Assembly: GCF_003053845.1 (NCBI RefSeq)
Contig: NZ_QAYG01000001.1
Coordinates: 1,246,078 to 1,310,077 of the forward strand
Direction: 5' to 3'
Source: Breoghania corrubedonensis
GTDB taxonomy: Bacteria > Pseudomonadota > Alphaproteobacteria > Rhizobiales > Stappiaceae
Length of the DNA stretch: 64,000 nt
The notes below the pieces were generated by a model. The model ran no database searches and was not told the DNA's origin. It saw nothing but the letters and a program-made list of their open reading frames with translations. Both the position numbers and the translations under genes were made by a program. Of the stretch, positions 43,245-52,855 are shown one piece after another (position 1 is the stretch's first letter; each line of letters opens with the position of its first letter).

Positions 43245-43778
43245 ATGGGGTTCAATTACAAAAAGAGCATCACCTTTCGGCTTGCCCAGACGGCCAAGGC
43301 CTGCCGGGCGCGCTCGGGTGCGCATCTTTCGCGCATCGGTTTGCATCCGGGCCAGGAAGCGGTGCTGAAGACTCTGGCCGACAGCGACGGGCTGTCGATG
43401 AGCGAACTCGCGCTTGCGCTGGGCGTGCAACCGCCCACCGTGACCAAGATGGTCACCCGCATGTCCGCGCAGGGTCTGCTGACCCGGCGTGCCGCCGATA
43501 CCGATGGCCGGCTTGCCCGTGTCTATCTCACCGAAGAGGGCCGCGAACGGGTCGAGCTGATCGACCGAGCCTGGAAGCGGCTGGAAAGGGAAGCGCTCAC
43601 GGGTCTCGATGACAAGGACCGCAAGCGTTTGCGCAAGCTGCTGCGCGCGGTGGAACGCAACCTCGTGGCCACCGCCGGCAAGGATGCCGACCTCGATGAC
43701 GAGATCGATTCCGAAGCCTCCGCCGTCGCCGAGGACGAACCCGTCGTGCCGATAACGGTGAGCGAACCGGCCGCCTGA
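43245..43778 (+). CDS. MarR family transcriptional regulator
   Basis: 177 aa. The winged helix-turn-helix is clear (GLSMSELALALGVQPPTVTKMVTRMSAQGLLTRRAADTDGRLARVYLTEEG, about 50-100). It is flanked by dimerisation helices and ends in an acidic low-complexity tail (DADLDDEIDSEASAVAEDEP). The ATG at 43245 begins MGFNYKKSITFRL. It is divergent from folP; a folP operon role is not implied. The signal sensed is unknown. Confidence 0.87.
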   Translation: MGFNYKKSITFRLAQTAKACRARSGAHLSRIGLHPGQEAVLKTLADSDGLSMSELALALGVQPPTVTKMVTRMSAQGLLTRRAADTDGRLARVYLTEEGRERVELIDRAWKRLEREALTGLDDKDRKRLRKLLRAVERNLVATAGKDADLDDEIDSEASAVAEDEPVVPITVSEPAA

Positions 43779-43969
43779 GACATTTCCGTTTTCCTCGCTC
43801 ACGGCTACCTCGCGCGGTTCGCGCCAGTCTGTCGCCACGCGTGCGCCGGCGCATGTTTCAACCTCTTTGCCTCGGCCTTCGAACGCGGTAGCGTGCCGAC
43901 GCCAGCTTTGAGGCGGCGGTCGACCCGTTTCGGCCGCCGGCCCGGCTCTCAACCGGAGCGCCCGCCCCC

Positions 43970-44938
43970 ATGCCCGACGATCTTCTGCCCGCCTTTCGCG
44001 ACCCCGCCTACTGCGACAATTCACTCGATCGCGCCGCGCTTCGCCGCGATGACGCCCCCTGGCTCAGCGAACAACAGAACCGACCCGATGCCGCCTACAT
44101 TCTGATCTCCGGCGACAGGCCGGTGGTCCGCATACGCGGCAACGCACTATCGATCCGCCATCCGCGCGCGCTTGCGGAAAACCTCGGCATTGCCGCCGAC
44201 GAGATCGCCCTTCTCGGCGTGGAAAAGCCCGAGCGCGGGGCGCGTCCCGTCTTCTGCGCGCGCGTGCGCGCGGCGGCGGAAGAGATCGAGGCGGATATCG
44301 AAGCCGCGAGCAAATCAGCGCTGAAGCTCATCGACATGCGCTCTCTGGCGCTTCAGGCGACGCTGCCGGCCGGCGATCTGGGCCTTCTGGCCCAGGCCCG
44401 TTCCCTTTGCCACTGGCACGAGAGCCATGGGTTCTGCTCACGCTGCGGACACAAGACACGGATGGCGCAGGCCGGCTACAGGCGCGATTGCCCGTCCTGC
44501 TCGACGACGCATTTTCCGCGCACGGATCCTGTCGTCATCATGCTCATCGCGGACGGCGACAAGGCCCTGATGGGAAGACCGCACCGGCTGGCCGAAGGCG
44601 TCTACACCACGCTCGCCGGCTTCATGGAGCCGGGCGAGACGATCGAGCAGGCGGTCCGGCGCGAGGTGATGGAGGAAGCGGGAATACGCGTGGGCGATGT
44701 CAGCTTCGTAAAGAACCAGCCCTGGCCGTTTCCAGCTTCGCTGATGCTGGGCTGCTTCGGCGTGGCGGAAAGCCGCGAGATCAACCTGGGCGACGACGAA
44801 CTGGAGGATTGCCGCTGGTTTGGCCGCGAGGAGGTGCGTGAGATGCTGGCCGGGCGGCACCGCGACGGCCTTGTCGTACCTCCGCCGATCTCCATCGCCC
44901 ACTGGCTGATCCGCAGCTGGATAGAGCAGGAAACGTAG
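43970..44938 (+). CDS. nudC: NAD(+) diphosphatase
   Basis: 322 aa. Hydrolyses NAD(H), and in some bacteria removes NAD caps from RNA. The zinc ribbon CSRCGHKTRMAQAGYRRDCPSC (about 155-176) precedes the Nudix domain (GFMEPGETIEQAVRREVMEEAGI). The NudC-specific motif follows as NQPWPFPASLM, where the usual form is SQPWPFPxS. A run of 190 bp before the gene shows no clear promoter. Confidence 0.93.
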   Translation: MPDDLLPAFRDPAYCDNSLDRAALRRDDAPWLSEQQNRPDAAYILISGDRPVVRIRGNALSIRHPRALAENLGIAADEIALLGVEKPERGARPVFCARVRAAAEEIEADIEAASKSALKLIDMRSLALQATLPAGDLGLLAQARSLCHWHESHGFCSRCGHKTRMAQAGYRRDCPSCSTTHFPRTDPVVIMLIADGDKALMGRPHRLAEGVYTTLAGFMEPGETIEQAVRREVMEEAGIRVGDVSFVKNQPWPFPASLMLGCFGVAESREINLGDDELEDCRWFGREEVREMLAGRHRDGLVVPPPISIAHWLIRSWIEQET

Positions 44939-45134
44939 CCCGATCGCAACCGCCCGCTCCAAAGCGCCGCACACGTCAGGCCGTTGGGCAGGCATGCCGG
45001 AGATCCCTTTGCCAGAGCGCACGGTATTGTTTTCGTTCACGCTCCTCCGCTAAATAGCACCTAGTGAACAACCGGTCGCATGGCTGCGGCCATCATTGAC
45101 AGCGAACGCGGACGGGCCGCGCGAAGGACCCCCA

Positions 45135-46196
45135 ATGAGCCAGACCAGCCGGCGCGTGACGCCACTTGCCGCCGCCGACTATTGTGTCGATCTCCTGCGC
45201 CATGCCGGACTGCCCGCCGATGACGCGGCGACGGTCGCCGCCTCCTTGGTGCGGGCGGACCTGCGCGGGGTCAACACCCACGGCATCACCCGCATGCAGG
45301 TCTACATGGAGCGGCTGAGCGGCGGTCTCATCAATGCCCGGCCCAACATGACACTGACGAAACCGACGCCTGTCGTCGGCCATCTGGACGGCGACAACGC
45401 GCTGGGTTTCGTGACGGCGACGCGGGCGATGAACGAGGCCATGAAGATGGCCGAGACGTTCGGCATCGGCATGGTGGCGGCGAACCACTCCAACCATTAC
45501 GGCATGGCCGCCGCCTATATCCTGCAGGCCGCGGAAGCGGGCTACATCTCGTTCGCCTTTTCCAATGCGCCGGCCGCCATGCCGGCATGGGGCGGGCGGG
45601 CGGCGCTACTTGGAACATCGCCCTTCGCGGCCGGTGCGCCTGCGGGCGGGAAGACGCCCTTCGTGGTCGATTTTTCGCCGGCGATCACCACGCGCGGCGC
45701 CATCCGCCGGGCGATGCGCCACGGCAAGCCGCTGGCACCGGGCCTCGCGCTCGACAGCGAAGGCCGGCCGACGACGGATCCCAAGGCCGCTTTCGAGGGC
45801 GTGGTGCTGCCGATGGGCGGGCCGAAGGGATCGGGCCTCGCCATGCTCATGGACGTGATGAGCGGCGTCTTCGCGGGGGCCGGATTTGCCGGCGGCGTCG
45901 GCGATCTTTATGGCGGCGCCGGACCACAGGACGTCGGCCATTTCTTCCTGGCGATGAAGCCGGGCCTCTTCATGAGCAGCGAAGAATTCCAGACCCGGAT
46001 GGAGACGCTCGTGCGCACGGTGCATGACCAGCCGCGTGCCGAAGGCTTCGATGAGGTGCTGATGCCGGGCGAACGCGGCGCGCGCTGCGAGGAGACCTAC
46101 CGCCGCGAAGGCATTCCCTTTGCGGACGAGGATATCGCGCTCTTGCAGGAAACCGCCACCACCTACGGCACCGCTCCGCTGGCCGTCTTGCCGTAG
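45135..46196 (+). CDS. Malate/L-lactate dehydrogenase (Ldh2) family oxidoreductase
   Basis: 353 aa, a second Ldh2-family NAD(P)H oxidoreductase, clearly different from the one at 21139. Typical sequences: ADLRGVNTHGITRMQVYMERL (catalytic His), VAANHSNHYGMAAAYI, LGTSPFAAGAPAGGKTPFVVD and GGPKGSGLAMLMDVMSGVFAG. Family members reduce 2-oxo acids, ureidoglycolate, sulfopyruvate or cyclic imines, so the substrate cannot be read from sequence. It is convergent with the MFS gene at 46261. Confidence 0.85.
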   Translation: MSQTSRRVTPLAAADYCVDLLRHAGLPADDAATVAASLVRADLRGVNTHGITRMQVYMERLSGGLINARPNMTLTKPTPVVGHLDGDNALGFVTATRAMNEAMKMAETFGIGMVAANHSNHYGMAAAYILQAAEAGYISFAFSNAPAAMPAWGGRAALLGTSPFAAGAPAGGKTPFVVDFSPAITTRGAIRRAMRHGKPLAPGLALDSEGRPTTDPKAAFEGVVLPMGGPKGSGLAMLMDVMSGVFAGAGFAGGVGDLYGGAGPQDVGHFFLAMKPGLFMSSEEFQTRMETLVRTVHDQPRAEGFDEVLMPGERGARCEETYRREGIPFADEDIALLQETATTYGTAPLAVLP

Positions 46197-46260
46197 GAGC
46201 GCATGCGGAAGGTGGCGTGTCGCACATGTGTTCCGTGTCGCGCCGCCACACTCTCCCGCC

Positions 46261-47724
46261 TCAGGCGTTTTCCGCGCTGGAAAGCGGGCTTGCCACGCTT
46301 TCCAGCGAGGCCTGCTCGGCATCGATGCCAATGAATGCCTCGCAGAGCGCAGCCGCGATCATCACTGTGGCGGCAAACGCATATCCGTAGAAGACATTCC
46401 AGGCCGAGCCTGTATCGATCAGCATGCCGAAGATCCACGGCGAGAGGATACCGCCGGTCGCGGTTCCGATCGAATAGAACAGCGCGATGGCCAGCGCGCG
46501 GGTTTCCAGCGGAAAGATCTCGCTTACCGTGAGATAGGCGGAGCTGGCGGCAGCGGAGGCGAAGAAGAAGATCACGGACCACAAGATCGTCAACGTTATG
46601 GCTCCGAGCATTCCTTGCGCGAACATGTAGCCGGTGACCAACAGGATGAGTGCCGAGATCGTGTAGGTGCCTCCGATCATGACACGCCGGCCAAACGTAT
46701 CGAACAACCGGCCGAGCAACAGCGCGCCGAGGAAATTACCGATGGCGAAGGGCAGCAGATAAAGACCTGTCTGGCCCGAAGGAACATCGAAGAAGTTCGA
46801 CAATACCAGCGCGTAGGTGAAGAAGATCGCGTTGTAGAGGAAGGCTTGCGACGCCATCAGCGTGAGGGCCAGAAGCGATCGCTTGAGATGCGTGCGGAAC
46901 ATCGCCTTCAAAATGGCGGCAAGTGAAAACGAGCGCTGCGGATGGATCTTGATGCGGTCGTCGGCGTCAATGTCCGACAGCTCCTCACCCGTCTCGCGGC
47001 TCACGCGGTCCTCGAGCCCGCGCATTACCTTTTCCGCCTCGTCCAGACGGTCGTGCGTGACGAGCCAGCGTGGGCCTTCGGGCAAATGGCGCCGCATGAA
47101 GAGCACGATGACGCCGAGCGCTGCACCCACGAAGAAACCAATGCGCCAGCCGACATCGACAGAGAAGTAGGCCGTGTCGAGCAATACGATCGTGGAAAGC
47201 GACCCGAGAGCAGCACCTGCCCAGTAGGATCCATTGACCGCCAAAGCTGTCTGGCCACGCACGCGCGCCGGCATCATCTCGTCGATCGTGGAGTTGATCG
47301 CCGCATATTCCCCGCCGATGCCCAGCCCCGTGATGAAGCGGAACACAATGAAACTCGTCAGGTCCCAGGAAAACGCCGTAAGCATCGCGCCGACCAGATA
47401 AACCCCGAGCGTAACGAAAAAGAAGATGCGGCGGCCGAAACGGTCCGTCAGATACCCGAAGATCAGTGCGCCGACCACCGCGCCGGCGATATAGAAGGAC
47501 GCGATCATGCCGATTTGGGAACTGGTAAAGCCAAGACTTTCCGGTTCCTGAAGGACACTGGAAACCGCACCTTTCAAGGTGACTTCAAGACCATCAAGCA
47601 CCCAGGTCACTCCCAGCGCCAGTAATATGGCCCAGTGCAGCCTCGACCATGGCAAACGGTCCATGCGAGCAGGGATGTCTGTTGTTACGGAGTGTGTGGC
47701 GTGACGATAACTTGTAGAATTCAT
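46261..47724 (-). CDS. MFS transporter, sugar-porter / aromatic-acid-symporter type
   Basis: 487 aa with twelve predicted membrane helices and a large central loop (about 225-270). The MFS signatures are present in both halves: GYLTDRFGRRIFFF after helix 2 and GRLFDTFGRRVMIGG after helix 8; LPEGPRWLVTHDRLDEAEKVM and VSEIFPLETRA are sugar-porter-like. The N-terminal half also has GLGIGGEYAAINS, common in metabolite:H+ symporters. The substrate is unknown, probably an organic acid or sugar. Confidence 0.88.
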   Translation of the reverse strand: MNSTSYRHATHSVTTDIPARMDRLPWSRLHWAILLALGVTWVLDGLEVTLKGAVSSVLQEPESLGFTSSQIGMIASFYIAGAVVGALIFGYLTDRFGRRIFFFVTLGVYLVGAMLTAFSWDLTSFIVFRFITGLGIGGEYAAINSTIDEMMPARVRGQTALAVNGSYWAGAALGSLSTIVLLDTAYFSVDVGWRIGFFVGAALGVIVLFMRRHLPEGPRWLVTHDRLDEAEKVMRGLEDRVSRETGEELSDIDADDRIKIHPQRSFSLAAILKAMFRTHLKRSLLALTLMASQAFLYNAIFFTYALVLSNFFDVPSGQTGLYLLPFAIGNFLGALLLGRLFDTFGRRVMIGGTYTISALILLVTGYMFAQGMLGAITLTILWSVIFFFASAAASSAYLTVSEIFPLETRALAIALFYSIGTATGGILSPWIFGMLIDTGSAWNVFYGYAFAATVMIAAALCEAFIGIDAEQASLESVASPLSSAENA

Positions 47725-47982
47725 GAAATTTTTCCCGGAACATCTGACTGAACGCTCAACACCGTGACAATTGCTTTAGTTCCCCATCGGCGACTTCCGC
47801 TTGCTGACAATTTTTGCCGATCACAGCTCCACCAGGGGAATTCACCGCTTTGCGGCGGGCGATTTTCCGGGCAGACTCACTGCCTGTTTCAAACGTCGAA
47901 ATTGTTCTTCCCGGCGCCGTTCGCGGTGCCATCCGGCAACCGTTTTCAGGCCGGACTGATCCGACACGGGCGGACCAAAGCC

Positions 47983-49785
47983 ATGATGGAGCATGCCTTT
48001 TCGATCGGGGATCGGGCCCCGGATATATTTGAAATGGTCATCGAGATCCCGAAGACCCGGGCAATGTCGCGGAAGCTGGAGGTGGACCTCGCCGATGGCA
48101 CGCTTCTCAATGCCGGCGAGATCGACCCGCCGGTCCCGATCCACTGGCACTACGGCGCCATTCCGCAAACTTTCAGCGACGAAGGCGAGGCGCTGGACGT
48201 CCTGCTGGTTCTGGATGACAGCGACCGCGCGCCGGCCGAACAGGTCCGGGTGCGTCCCATCGGCGTCTTCATCGCGATCGACGGGTGGGAAACGAACGAC
48301 GACAAGGTCATCGCCGTGCCCGACACAAGGGAACATGCGCATATCCGCGAGATCGGTGACCTGCCGCCGATCGAGACCGGAGACGGGCAGGCCATGCCGC
48401 TCGCCGCGGCCGTGAACGCCTTTCTCGCGCGCTACCGCCCGGGCGACGAGATCGTTTTCGACGGGTGGGGCAACAGCCGCGACGCGTGCCGGATCATCCG
48501 GCTCGGCATGAACAAGTACCGCTGCGCGCCGCTTGCTCGCAACCGGTCCGACGCACACACCTTTCCCCTCTACCAGCACATCTTCATTCCGCCGCCACCC
48601 AGATATTACGGCCCGACGCACTATCTGGAAGACCTCGCACCCGTGAACGCCCTGTTCAGGCGTGAACCCTGCCACCCGGGTTACGGACACATCGTCTCCG
48701 GAGCGGAACTGAAACGGGTTCTGCGCGACGCTGGGTTGGTGATCGGACGCTCGCGCCTGCGCGGGCACGACCGTGAACGGCTCGTAGCAGAACGACTGCG
48801 CATGGCCGATTTGCTGATACGCTACGGCGCCAAGGTTTTCACCGCCTCCAACGACGGCGACTGGCTGAAACAAGCACGCGCGCACGGCGTCGTCACCGCG
48901 CATGTCGACCACGAGGACTACGAGGTGGAGAATGTCGCCGGCATCAGCGCGATGGATTTGAGAACGATCCAGTACCAGCGCGCCGACGGTACCCATGTCG
49001 CCATCGTGGAGCATGGCGTCGACCGGTCGGCGCTCAAGGACCGGCTGGTGCGCATCGGCGTCGCCAAGGCAGACGAGGCGTGCCGGGTTTTCAACGTGCC
49101 GGACAGATTGATCCCGTGGGAGGTGCCGGGCCGCGTCACCTCGCTCACGCAGCTCACCAACTGGGTGGATTACGGTTTCAACATCTGGCCCGACCGACAC
49201 AACCGGCCGCATCTGGTGATTGGCGAAGCGGTGGCCGAAATCGCCCGGGCTTGCGGCCGGAGCGGTGAACTCGACAGCTTCATGGAGACCTGCACGGCCG
49301 AGTTCGAAGGCGTGCATATGCTGAAACTGGCACCCGGCCAGCCGTACGGCGCGCCGACCAACAGCATCGACGTGGGGACGGCGATCATCTCCAATTCGAG
49401 CCTTGCGTGGGAAAGCCGGGATGCGATGGAAGCGATCCTGCAACGCCCGGTCGACAATTCCATCGTGGTGGAGGAGGACGTACCGGGCCTGCGCTGCGCG
49501 GTGTTTCCAATCGACAAGTCGGCCTATTCGATCCTGCTGGAAGGCGATCCATTGCATCATGCCTCCGTCGACCGCACCTGCATCGACCCACTCGATCCGA
49601 TGGATTCCTTCTTCGACGTGCATGGATCCGAGCACGAGAATCTGGCCGCCCGGGTGCGGGCGCGGCGCGAGGCCATGGGCGAGGGCGTCTTCGCCCAGAA
49701 TGCCGTTACGGTCCGTCGACGCCCCCCGATCCTGCGCGCTCGTCCCGTTGACGGCGACGGTGGCGGTGGCGGCGAGCGGCACTGA
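47983..49785 (+). CDS. Inorganic-pyrophosphatase-like domain fused to an unrecognised C-terminal domain
   Basis: 600 aa from the ATG at 47983; a GTG at 47764 would add 73 residues without homology. Residues about 15-175 resemble family I soluble pyrophosphatase: MVIEIPKTRAMSRKLEVD, HYGAIPQTFSDEGEALDVLLV, VRVRPIGVFIAID, DDKVIAVPD, then DGWGNSRDACRII. Active-site positions are mostly kept (Y57, D72, K108), but two metal-binding Asp residues read Glu (E67, E69). Residues about 240-570 match nothing I recognise; they contain VVTAHVDHEDYEVENVAG, CTAEFEGVHMLKLAPGQPYG and RCAVFPIDKSAYSILL. A normal pyrophosphatase is only about 175 aa. The HAD phosphatase gene follows after 27 bp, so the two likely act together. 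Confidence 0.7.
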   Translation: MMEHAFSIGDRAPDIFEMVIEIPKTRAMSRKLEVDLADGTLLNAGEIDPPVPIHWHYGAIPQTFSDEGEALDVLLVLDDSDRAPAEQVRVRPIGVFIAIDGWETNDDKVIAVPDTREHAHIREIGDLPPIETGDGQAMPLAAAVNAFLARYRPGDEIVFDGWGNSRDACRIIRLGMNKYRCAPLARNRSDAHTFPLYQHIFIPPPPRYYGPTHYLEDLAPVNALFRREPCHPGYGHIVSGAELKRVLRDAGLVIGRSRLRGHDRERLVAERLRMADLLIRYGAKVFTASNDGDWLKQARAHGVVTAHVDHEDYEVENVAGISAMDLRTIQYQRADGTHVAIVEHGVDRSALKDRLVRIGVAKADEACRVFNVPDRLIPWEVPGRVTSLTQLTNWVDYGFNIWPDRHNRPHLVIGEAVAEIARACGRSGELDSFMETCTAEFEGVHMLKLAPGQPYGAPTNSIDVGTAIISNSSLAWESRDAMEAILQRPVDNSIVVEEDVPGLRCAVFPIDKSAYSILLEGDPLHHASVDRTCIDPLDPMDSFFDVHGSEHENLAARVRARREAMGEGVFAQNAVTVRRRPPILRARPVDGDGGGGGERH

Positions 49786-49812
49786 AACGACAAGAGGGAG
49801 AGCGCGAACCCG

Positions 49813-50499
49813 ATGAAGGAAAAGCCCGCCGTCATCATTCTCGACTGGGACAACACGCTGATCGACGGCACGGCCTATTTCGCGCGCGTCGATGCGGCGG
49901 TGTTCGAGCGGATCCGGCGCGAGGACGGGGTGGATGCCGTGGGCGACCATCAATCGCTGCCGGGCGAAAGCGATGTCGCCTTCTTCGCGCGGCTGCTCGG
50001 CTCACAGGCGCTGGCCGCCAAGGCGGTGGTTCTTTTCGAGGAATACACCCGCAAGGGCGGGATTCCGGTCGAATTCCTTCCCGGAGCGACGGAGCTTCTG
50101 AGCTTTCTGGACCAGCAGGGCATTGCGCACGCCATTCACTCCAACAGCGAGGATGCGTATCTGCGCGATCTCGTGCGGGTCAATTGCGAGCGCGTGGGGC
50201 TGCGCGTGCCGCTGACGCTCGGCATCTTGCCGGGCCGGATCGCCAGCAAACCCGACCCGGCGGGCATCCGTGAAGTGCTGCGGCTTCTGTCGAATGACGA
50301 CGTTTCGCACATGCCGGACGAACGGGTCTGGATCATCGGCGATTCCCCCGGGAGCGATGGCATGGCCGGACACAATGCCGGCATCAGCGTCGGACTGGTT
50401 CCCTACCGCGGCGAGGAGATCGACATGACCCACGAGGAATGGCGGATCTTCGCCAACCTGCACGACGTGAAGGAGACCATCGCGGCCGCCTGCCGCTGA
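49813..50499 (+). CDS. HAD superfamily phosphatase
   Basis: 228 aa. All four HAD motifs are present: DWDNT (I, nucleophile and acid Asp), AIHSNSE (II), ASKPDPAG (III, Lys) and IIGDSPGSD (IV). A helical cap lies between motifs I and II (about 20-90), like phosphoglycolate-phosphatase-type enzymes. It is encoded 27 bp after the pyrophosphatase-fusion gene and convergent with an XRE gene 3 bp away. The substrate is unknown; coupling to a pyrophosphate-yielding reaction is only a guess from context. Confidence 0.85.
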   Translation: MKEKPAVIILDWDNTLIDGTAYFARVDAAVFERIRREDGVDAVGDHQSLPGESDVAFFARLLGSQALAAKAVVLFEEYTRKGGIPVEFLPGATELLSFLDQQGIAHAIHSNSEDAYLRDLVRVNCERVGLRVPLTLGILPGRIASKPDPAGIREVLRLLSNDDVSHMPDERVWIIGDSPGSDGMAGHNAGISVGLVPYRGEEIDMTHEEWRIFANLHDVKETIAAACR

Positions 50500-50502
50500 G
50501 CT

Positions 50503-50874
50503 TCAGATGCCGTCCCGGGCCGCGACCACGCGAAGCTGGTGGATGAGGTGGAGCAGCGATTCCTTCGACAGGCCGCCGATCTTGGTCGACAGCAGGTTGG
50601 CAAGCTCCGTGGCTTCCGGTTCGAGACCGGCCGTGTCCACGGTGATGCGCGGATCGGACACTTCGGCCAGACGTTGCAGCTCCTCCGCCTCGTCCCAGAT
50701 CACGTTGAAGAACGTGATGATGCGGTGGACCATGAACCAGGTCGGCCGACCGCGACGGCCATGCTCGAGCGCGGAGAGATACGCGCTGGAGACCTGCAGG
50801 GTCGTCGCCATCTCCTTCAGCGTGATACCGCGCTTGCGACGCATCTCGCGCAGCTTCGCACCGAACGGCGTCAT
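50503..50874 (-). CDS. XRE family helix-turn-helix regulator
   Basis: 123 aa from the ATG at 50874 (MTPFGAKLREMRRKRGITLKEMATTL). The HTH occupies about residues 5-60 and includes VSSAYLSALEHGRRGRPTW. The remaining helices (EEAEELQRLAEVSDPRITVDTAGLEP-like) are conserved in alphaproteobacterial homologues next to smr and mltA. It starts 13 bp downstream of smr, so it is the end of the tim44-mltA-smr-XRE row. Its target is unknown. Confidence 0.88.
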   Translation of the reverse strand: MTPFGAKLREMRRKRGITLKEMATTLQVSSAYLSALEHGRRGRPTWFMVHRIITFFNVIWDEAEELQRLAEVSDPRITVDTAGLEPEATELANLLSTKIGGLSKESLLHLIHQLRVVAARDGI

Positions 50875-50887
50875 TGGCCTCGCTCCC

Positions 50888-51457
50888 TCATCGCCAGCCC
50901 CCCTTGCCCGCCCGGCGGATGCGAACATAAAGCGCGCCAGCCCCGCCGTGCCCCGCATGGGCCTCCTCGAATCCGATCACCAGCCGCCGGCATTCCGGCC
51001 GTTCCAGCCACAGCGGCACCATGCGCCGCAACACGCCTTCGCCCGACCCGGATCGCCCGCCCTTGCCGGTGATCACCAGCACCAGCCGCAGGCCGTCGCC
51101 TTGCGCGGCGGCGAGGAAACGGCGAAGCCGGCTATGCGCCTGGTCCTGGGTCATGCCGTGCAGATCGATGCGCGCATCGATATCGGCCTTGCCGCGCGCC
51201 ACCTTCTGCCGCATGCGGCGGTCGAGGGGCGCAAGCGCGGGCAACGAGGGCGGCGGACGCAGGGCGGCGGCGGCGGTCTGCATCGGCTTGCGCGCGGGAG
51301 CCGGCTTTTCCTCACGCGGGTCCGCCGGTTTTTCGGGCTCTTCGGAAGGAAGGCTCCGGCCGGGCAGCGGCTCCAGCGTTCTGACCACCTGACGCCAGAG
51401 GCTCTTTTCCTCCGGGCTCAGGGGCCGACCGCGCCGACCGCCGCCACGGCTGCTCAC
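50888..51457 (-). CDS. Smr domain protein
   Basis: 189 aa. The C-terminal Smr domain (about 95-185) has IDLHGMTQDQAHSRL, the glycine motif ITGKGGRSGSGEGVLRRMVPLWL and a typical end GGAGALYVRIRR. The N-terminal half is proline- and charge-rich and probably disordered. The Smr fold is related to the MutS2 C-terminus and usually has nuclease or RNA-binding activity. The start is GTG, overlapping the mltA stop (GTGA), so expression is coupled to mltA. Confidence 0.92.
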   Translation of the reverse strand: MSSRGGGRRGRPLSPEEKSLWRQVVRTLEPLPGRSLPSEEPEKPADPREEKPAPARKPMQTAAAALRPPPSLPALAPLDRRMRQKVARGKADIDARIDLHGMTQDQAHSRLRRFLAAAQGDGLRLVLVITGKGGRSGSGEGVLRRMVPLWLERPECRRLVIGFEEAHAGHGGAGALYVRIRRAGKGGWR

Positions 51458-52854
51458 GGTTTTGCTCCGTGCCGTGCGGCCTCCGCAAGCCGGGAGCCAC
51501 GCGGCGCCAGCAGCGTGAAGCGGGCGGAATGCTTGATCTCGCCGGCGGTATGGCCGGCATCCTCGCCGGTGCCCACGAAAATGTCGCCGCGCGCAGGGCC
51601 GACGATGGCCGAGCCCGTATCCTGCGCGATCATCAGGCGACGGAACCGACCGCCTGCCGACTTCGGCAGGTCCGCTTCGATAAAAACGGGCGTTCCGAAA
51701 GCATGCAACGTGCGATCGACCGCAAGCGAGCGGCCCGCCGTCAGGGGCACACCTGCGGCCCCCACCGGGCCTTCGTCCTCACCCGCCTCCACCTCGCGGA
51801 AAAAGATGTAGGAGCGATTATGCTCGATCAGCGCGCGCGCCTCCTCGCGGTGCGCCTCCATCCAGGCGCGCAAGGTGGCCATGGTCATGTCCTCACGCGC
51901 GATCTCGCCGCGCTCGATCAGGACCCGGCCGATGGCGGTGTAGGGCTGGCCGCTCTTGGCCGCATAGGCGAGCCGCAGAAGGGAACCGTCGGCAAGCTTC
52001 AGCCGCGCAGATCCCTGGATGTGAATGAAGAAGGCATCGAGCGGATCGGCCACCCAGGCGATTTCGAGGCCGCGTCCGGCAAGCGCGCCGGCCGCGATCG
52101 CGGCACGGTCGGGATATTCGGCAAGCCCGCCGTCGCCGGTGCGCCTCGCAAAGGCATATTCCTCGCCGAGCCCGACCTTGCGCGCGGCACGGCGTTGCGA
52201 AGCCGTGATCTTCACCAGATCGTCGGGCTTTCGGTAGAGTGGAACGGTAAAGCGCGACGTCCGCATGCGGCTGCCAGGGATCGCCGGTTCGAAATAACCG
52301 GTGACGAAACCGGGCTCGACGATGCGCACGGCGACGAACTCGCGCTCGAAAAAAGCCCGCGCAACTGACCGCGAGCCCCGGGCGGCTTCCGCCTTGACGC
52401 AAAGCGATGCGAGATCGCCGCCGGAAATTCCGAGCGCTCCGGCGCGCGCATGCGGGGCACGACATCCCTTGAGGAAGGCGGAAAGGGCGGCCGACGGATC
52501 ATCCTCACGCCATCCCGACAAATCGGAAAAGGAAACGGCCTCAACGGAGGGATGGTAGACGGCGCCCGCACCGGCCGTTGCCTTCGTGCCGGCTGCCGCG
52601 ATGCGAACCGGCGCCACATCGGCATCGAAGGCGTGTGAGGCGCCGTTTTCGGGAGGGGTCACCGTCGCAGCCTCGCTCGTCTGCGTTGCGCTGGCGCGCG
52701 CCATGGCCTGCGAGGCAAGCGGGCCAGCGGCCAGGCTCAGCGTCAGGATCGGGAGCGCGGCCAGCAGGCCCGCGCGCGCGGCAGACGTCTGCGTCTTCCG
52801 GCGCATCGGACAAGGCGGCGGATCGCCCGCCCGCCGCCGCGCGTTCCTCGCCAT
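51454..52854 (-). CDS. mltA: Membrane-bound lytic murein transglycosylase A
   Basis: Cleaves peptidoglycan to 1,6-anhydromuropeptides in the periplasm. 466 aa; an ATG at 52806 (MRRKTQTSAARAGLLAALPIL) gives a cleaner signal peptide and may be the true start. The MltA domain shows GYFEPAIPGSRMRTSRFTVPLYRKP, DPLDAFFIHIQGSARL, EHNRSYIFFREV. The C-terminal 3D domain with catalytic Asp is present (IAQDTGSAIVGPARGDIFVGTG). No lipobox cysteine is evident, so the protein may be a soluble periplasmic or signal-anchored form. It is 1 bp after the tim44 stop. Confidence 0.93.
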   Translation of the reverse strand: MARNARRRAGDPPPCPMRRKTQTSAARAGLLAALPILTLSLAAGPLASQAMARASATQTSEAATVTPPENGASHAFDADVAPVRIAAAGTKATAGAGAVYHPSVEAVSFSDLSGWREDDPSAALSAFLKGCRAPHARAGALGISGGDLASLCVKAEAARGSRSVARAFFEREFVAVRIVEPGFVTGYFEPAIPGSRMRTSRFTVPLYRKPDDLVKITASQRRAARKVGLGEEYAFARRTGDGGLAEYPDRAAIAAGALAGRGLEIAWVADPLDAFFIHIQGSARLKLADGSLLRLAYAAKSGQPYTAIGRVLIERGEIAREDMTMATLRAWMEAHREEARALIEHNRSYIFFREVEAGEDEGPVGAAGVPLTAGRSLAVDRTLHAFGTPVFIEADLPKSAGGRFRRLMIAQDTGSAIVGPARGDIFVGTGEDAGHTAGEIKHSARFTLLAPRGSRLAEAARHGAKP

Positions 52855-52855
52855 G

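Noticed and set aside
47842-49953. Open frame of 703 codons on the minus strand
   Set aside because: Antisense to the pyrophosphatase-fusion gene; no domain or ribosome-binding site. The plus-strand frame shows pyrophosphatase motifs.
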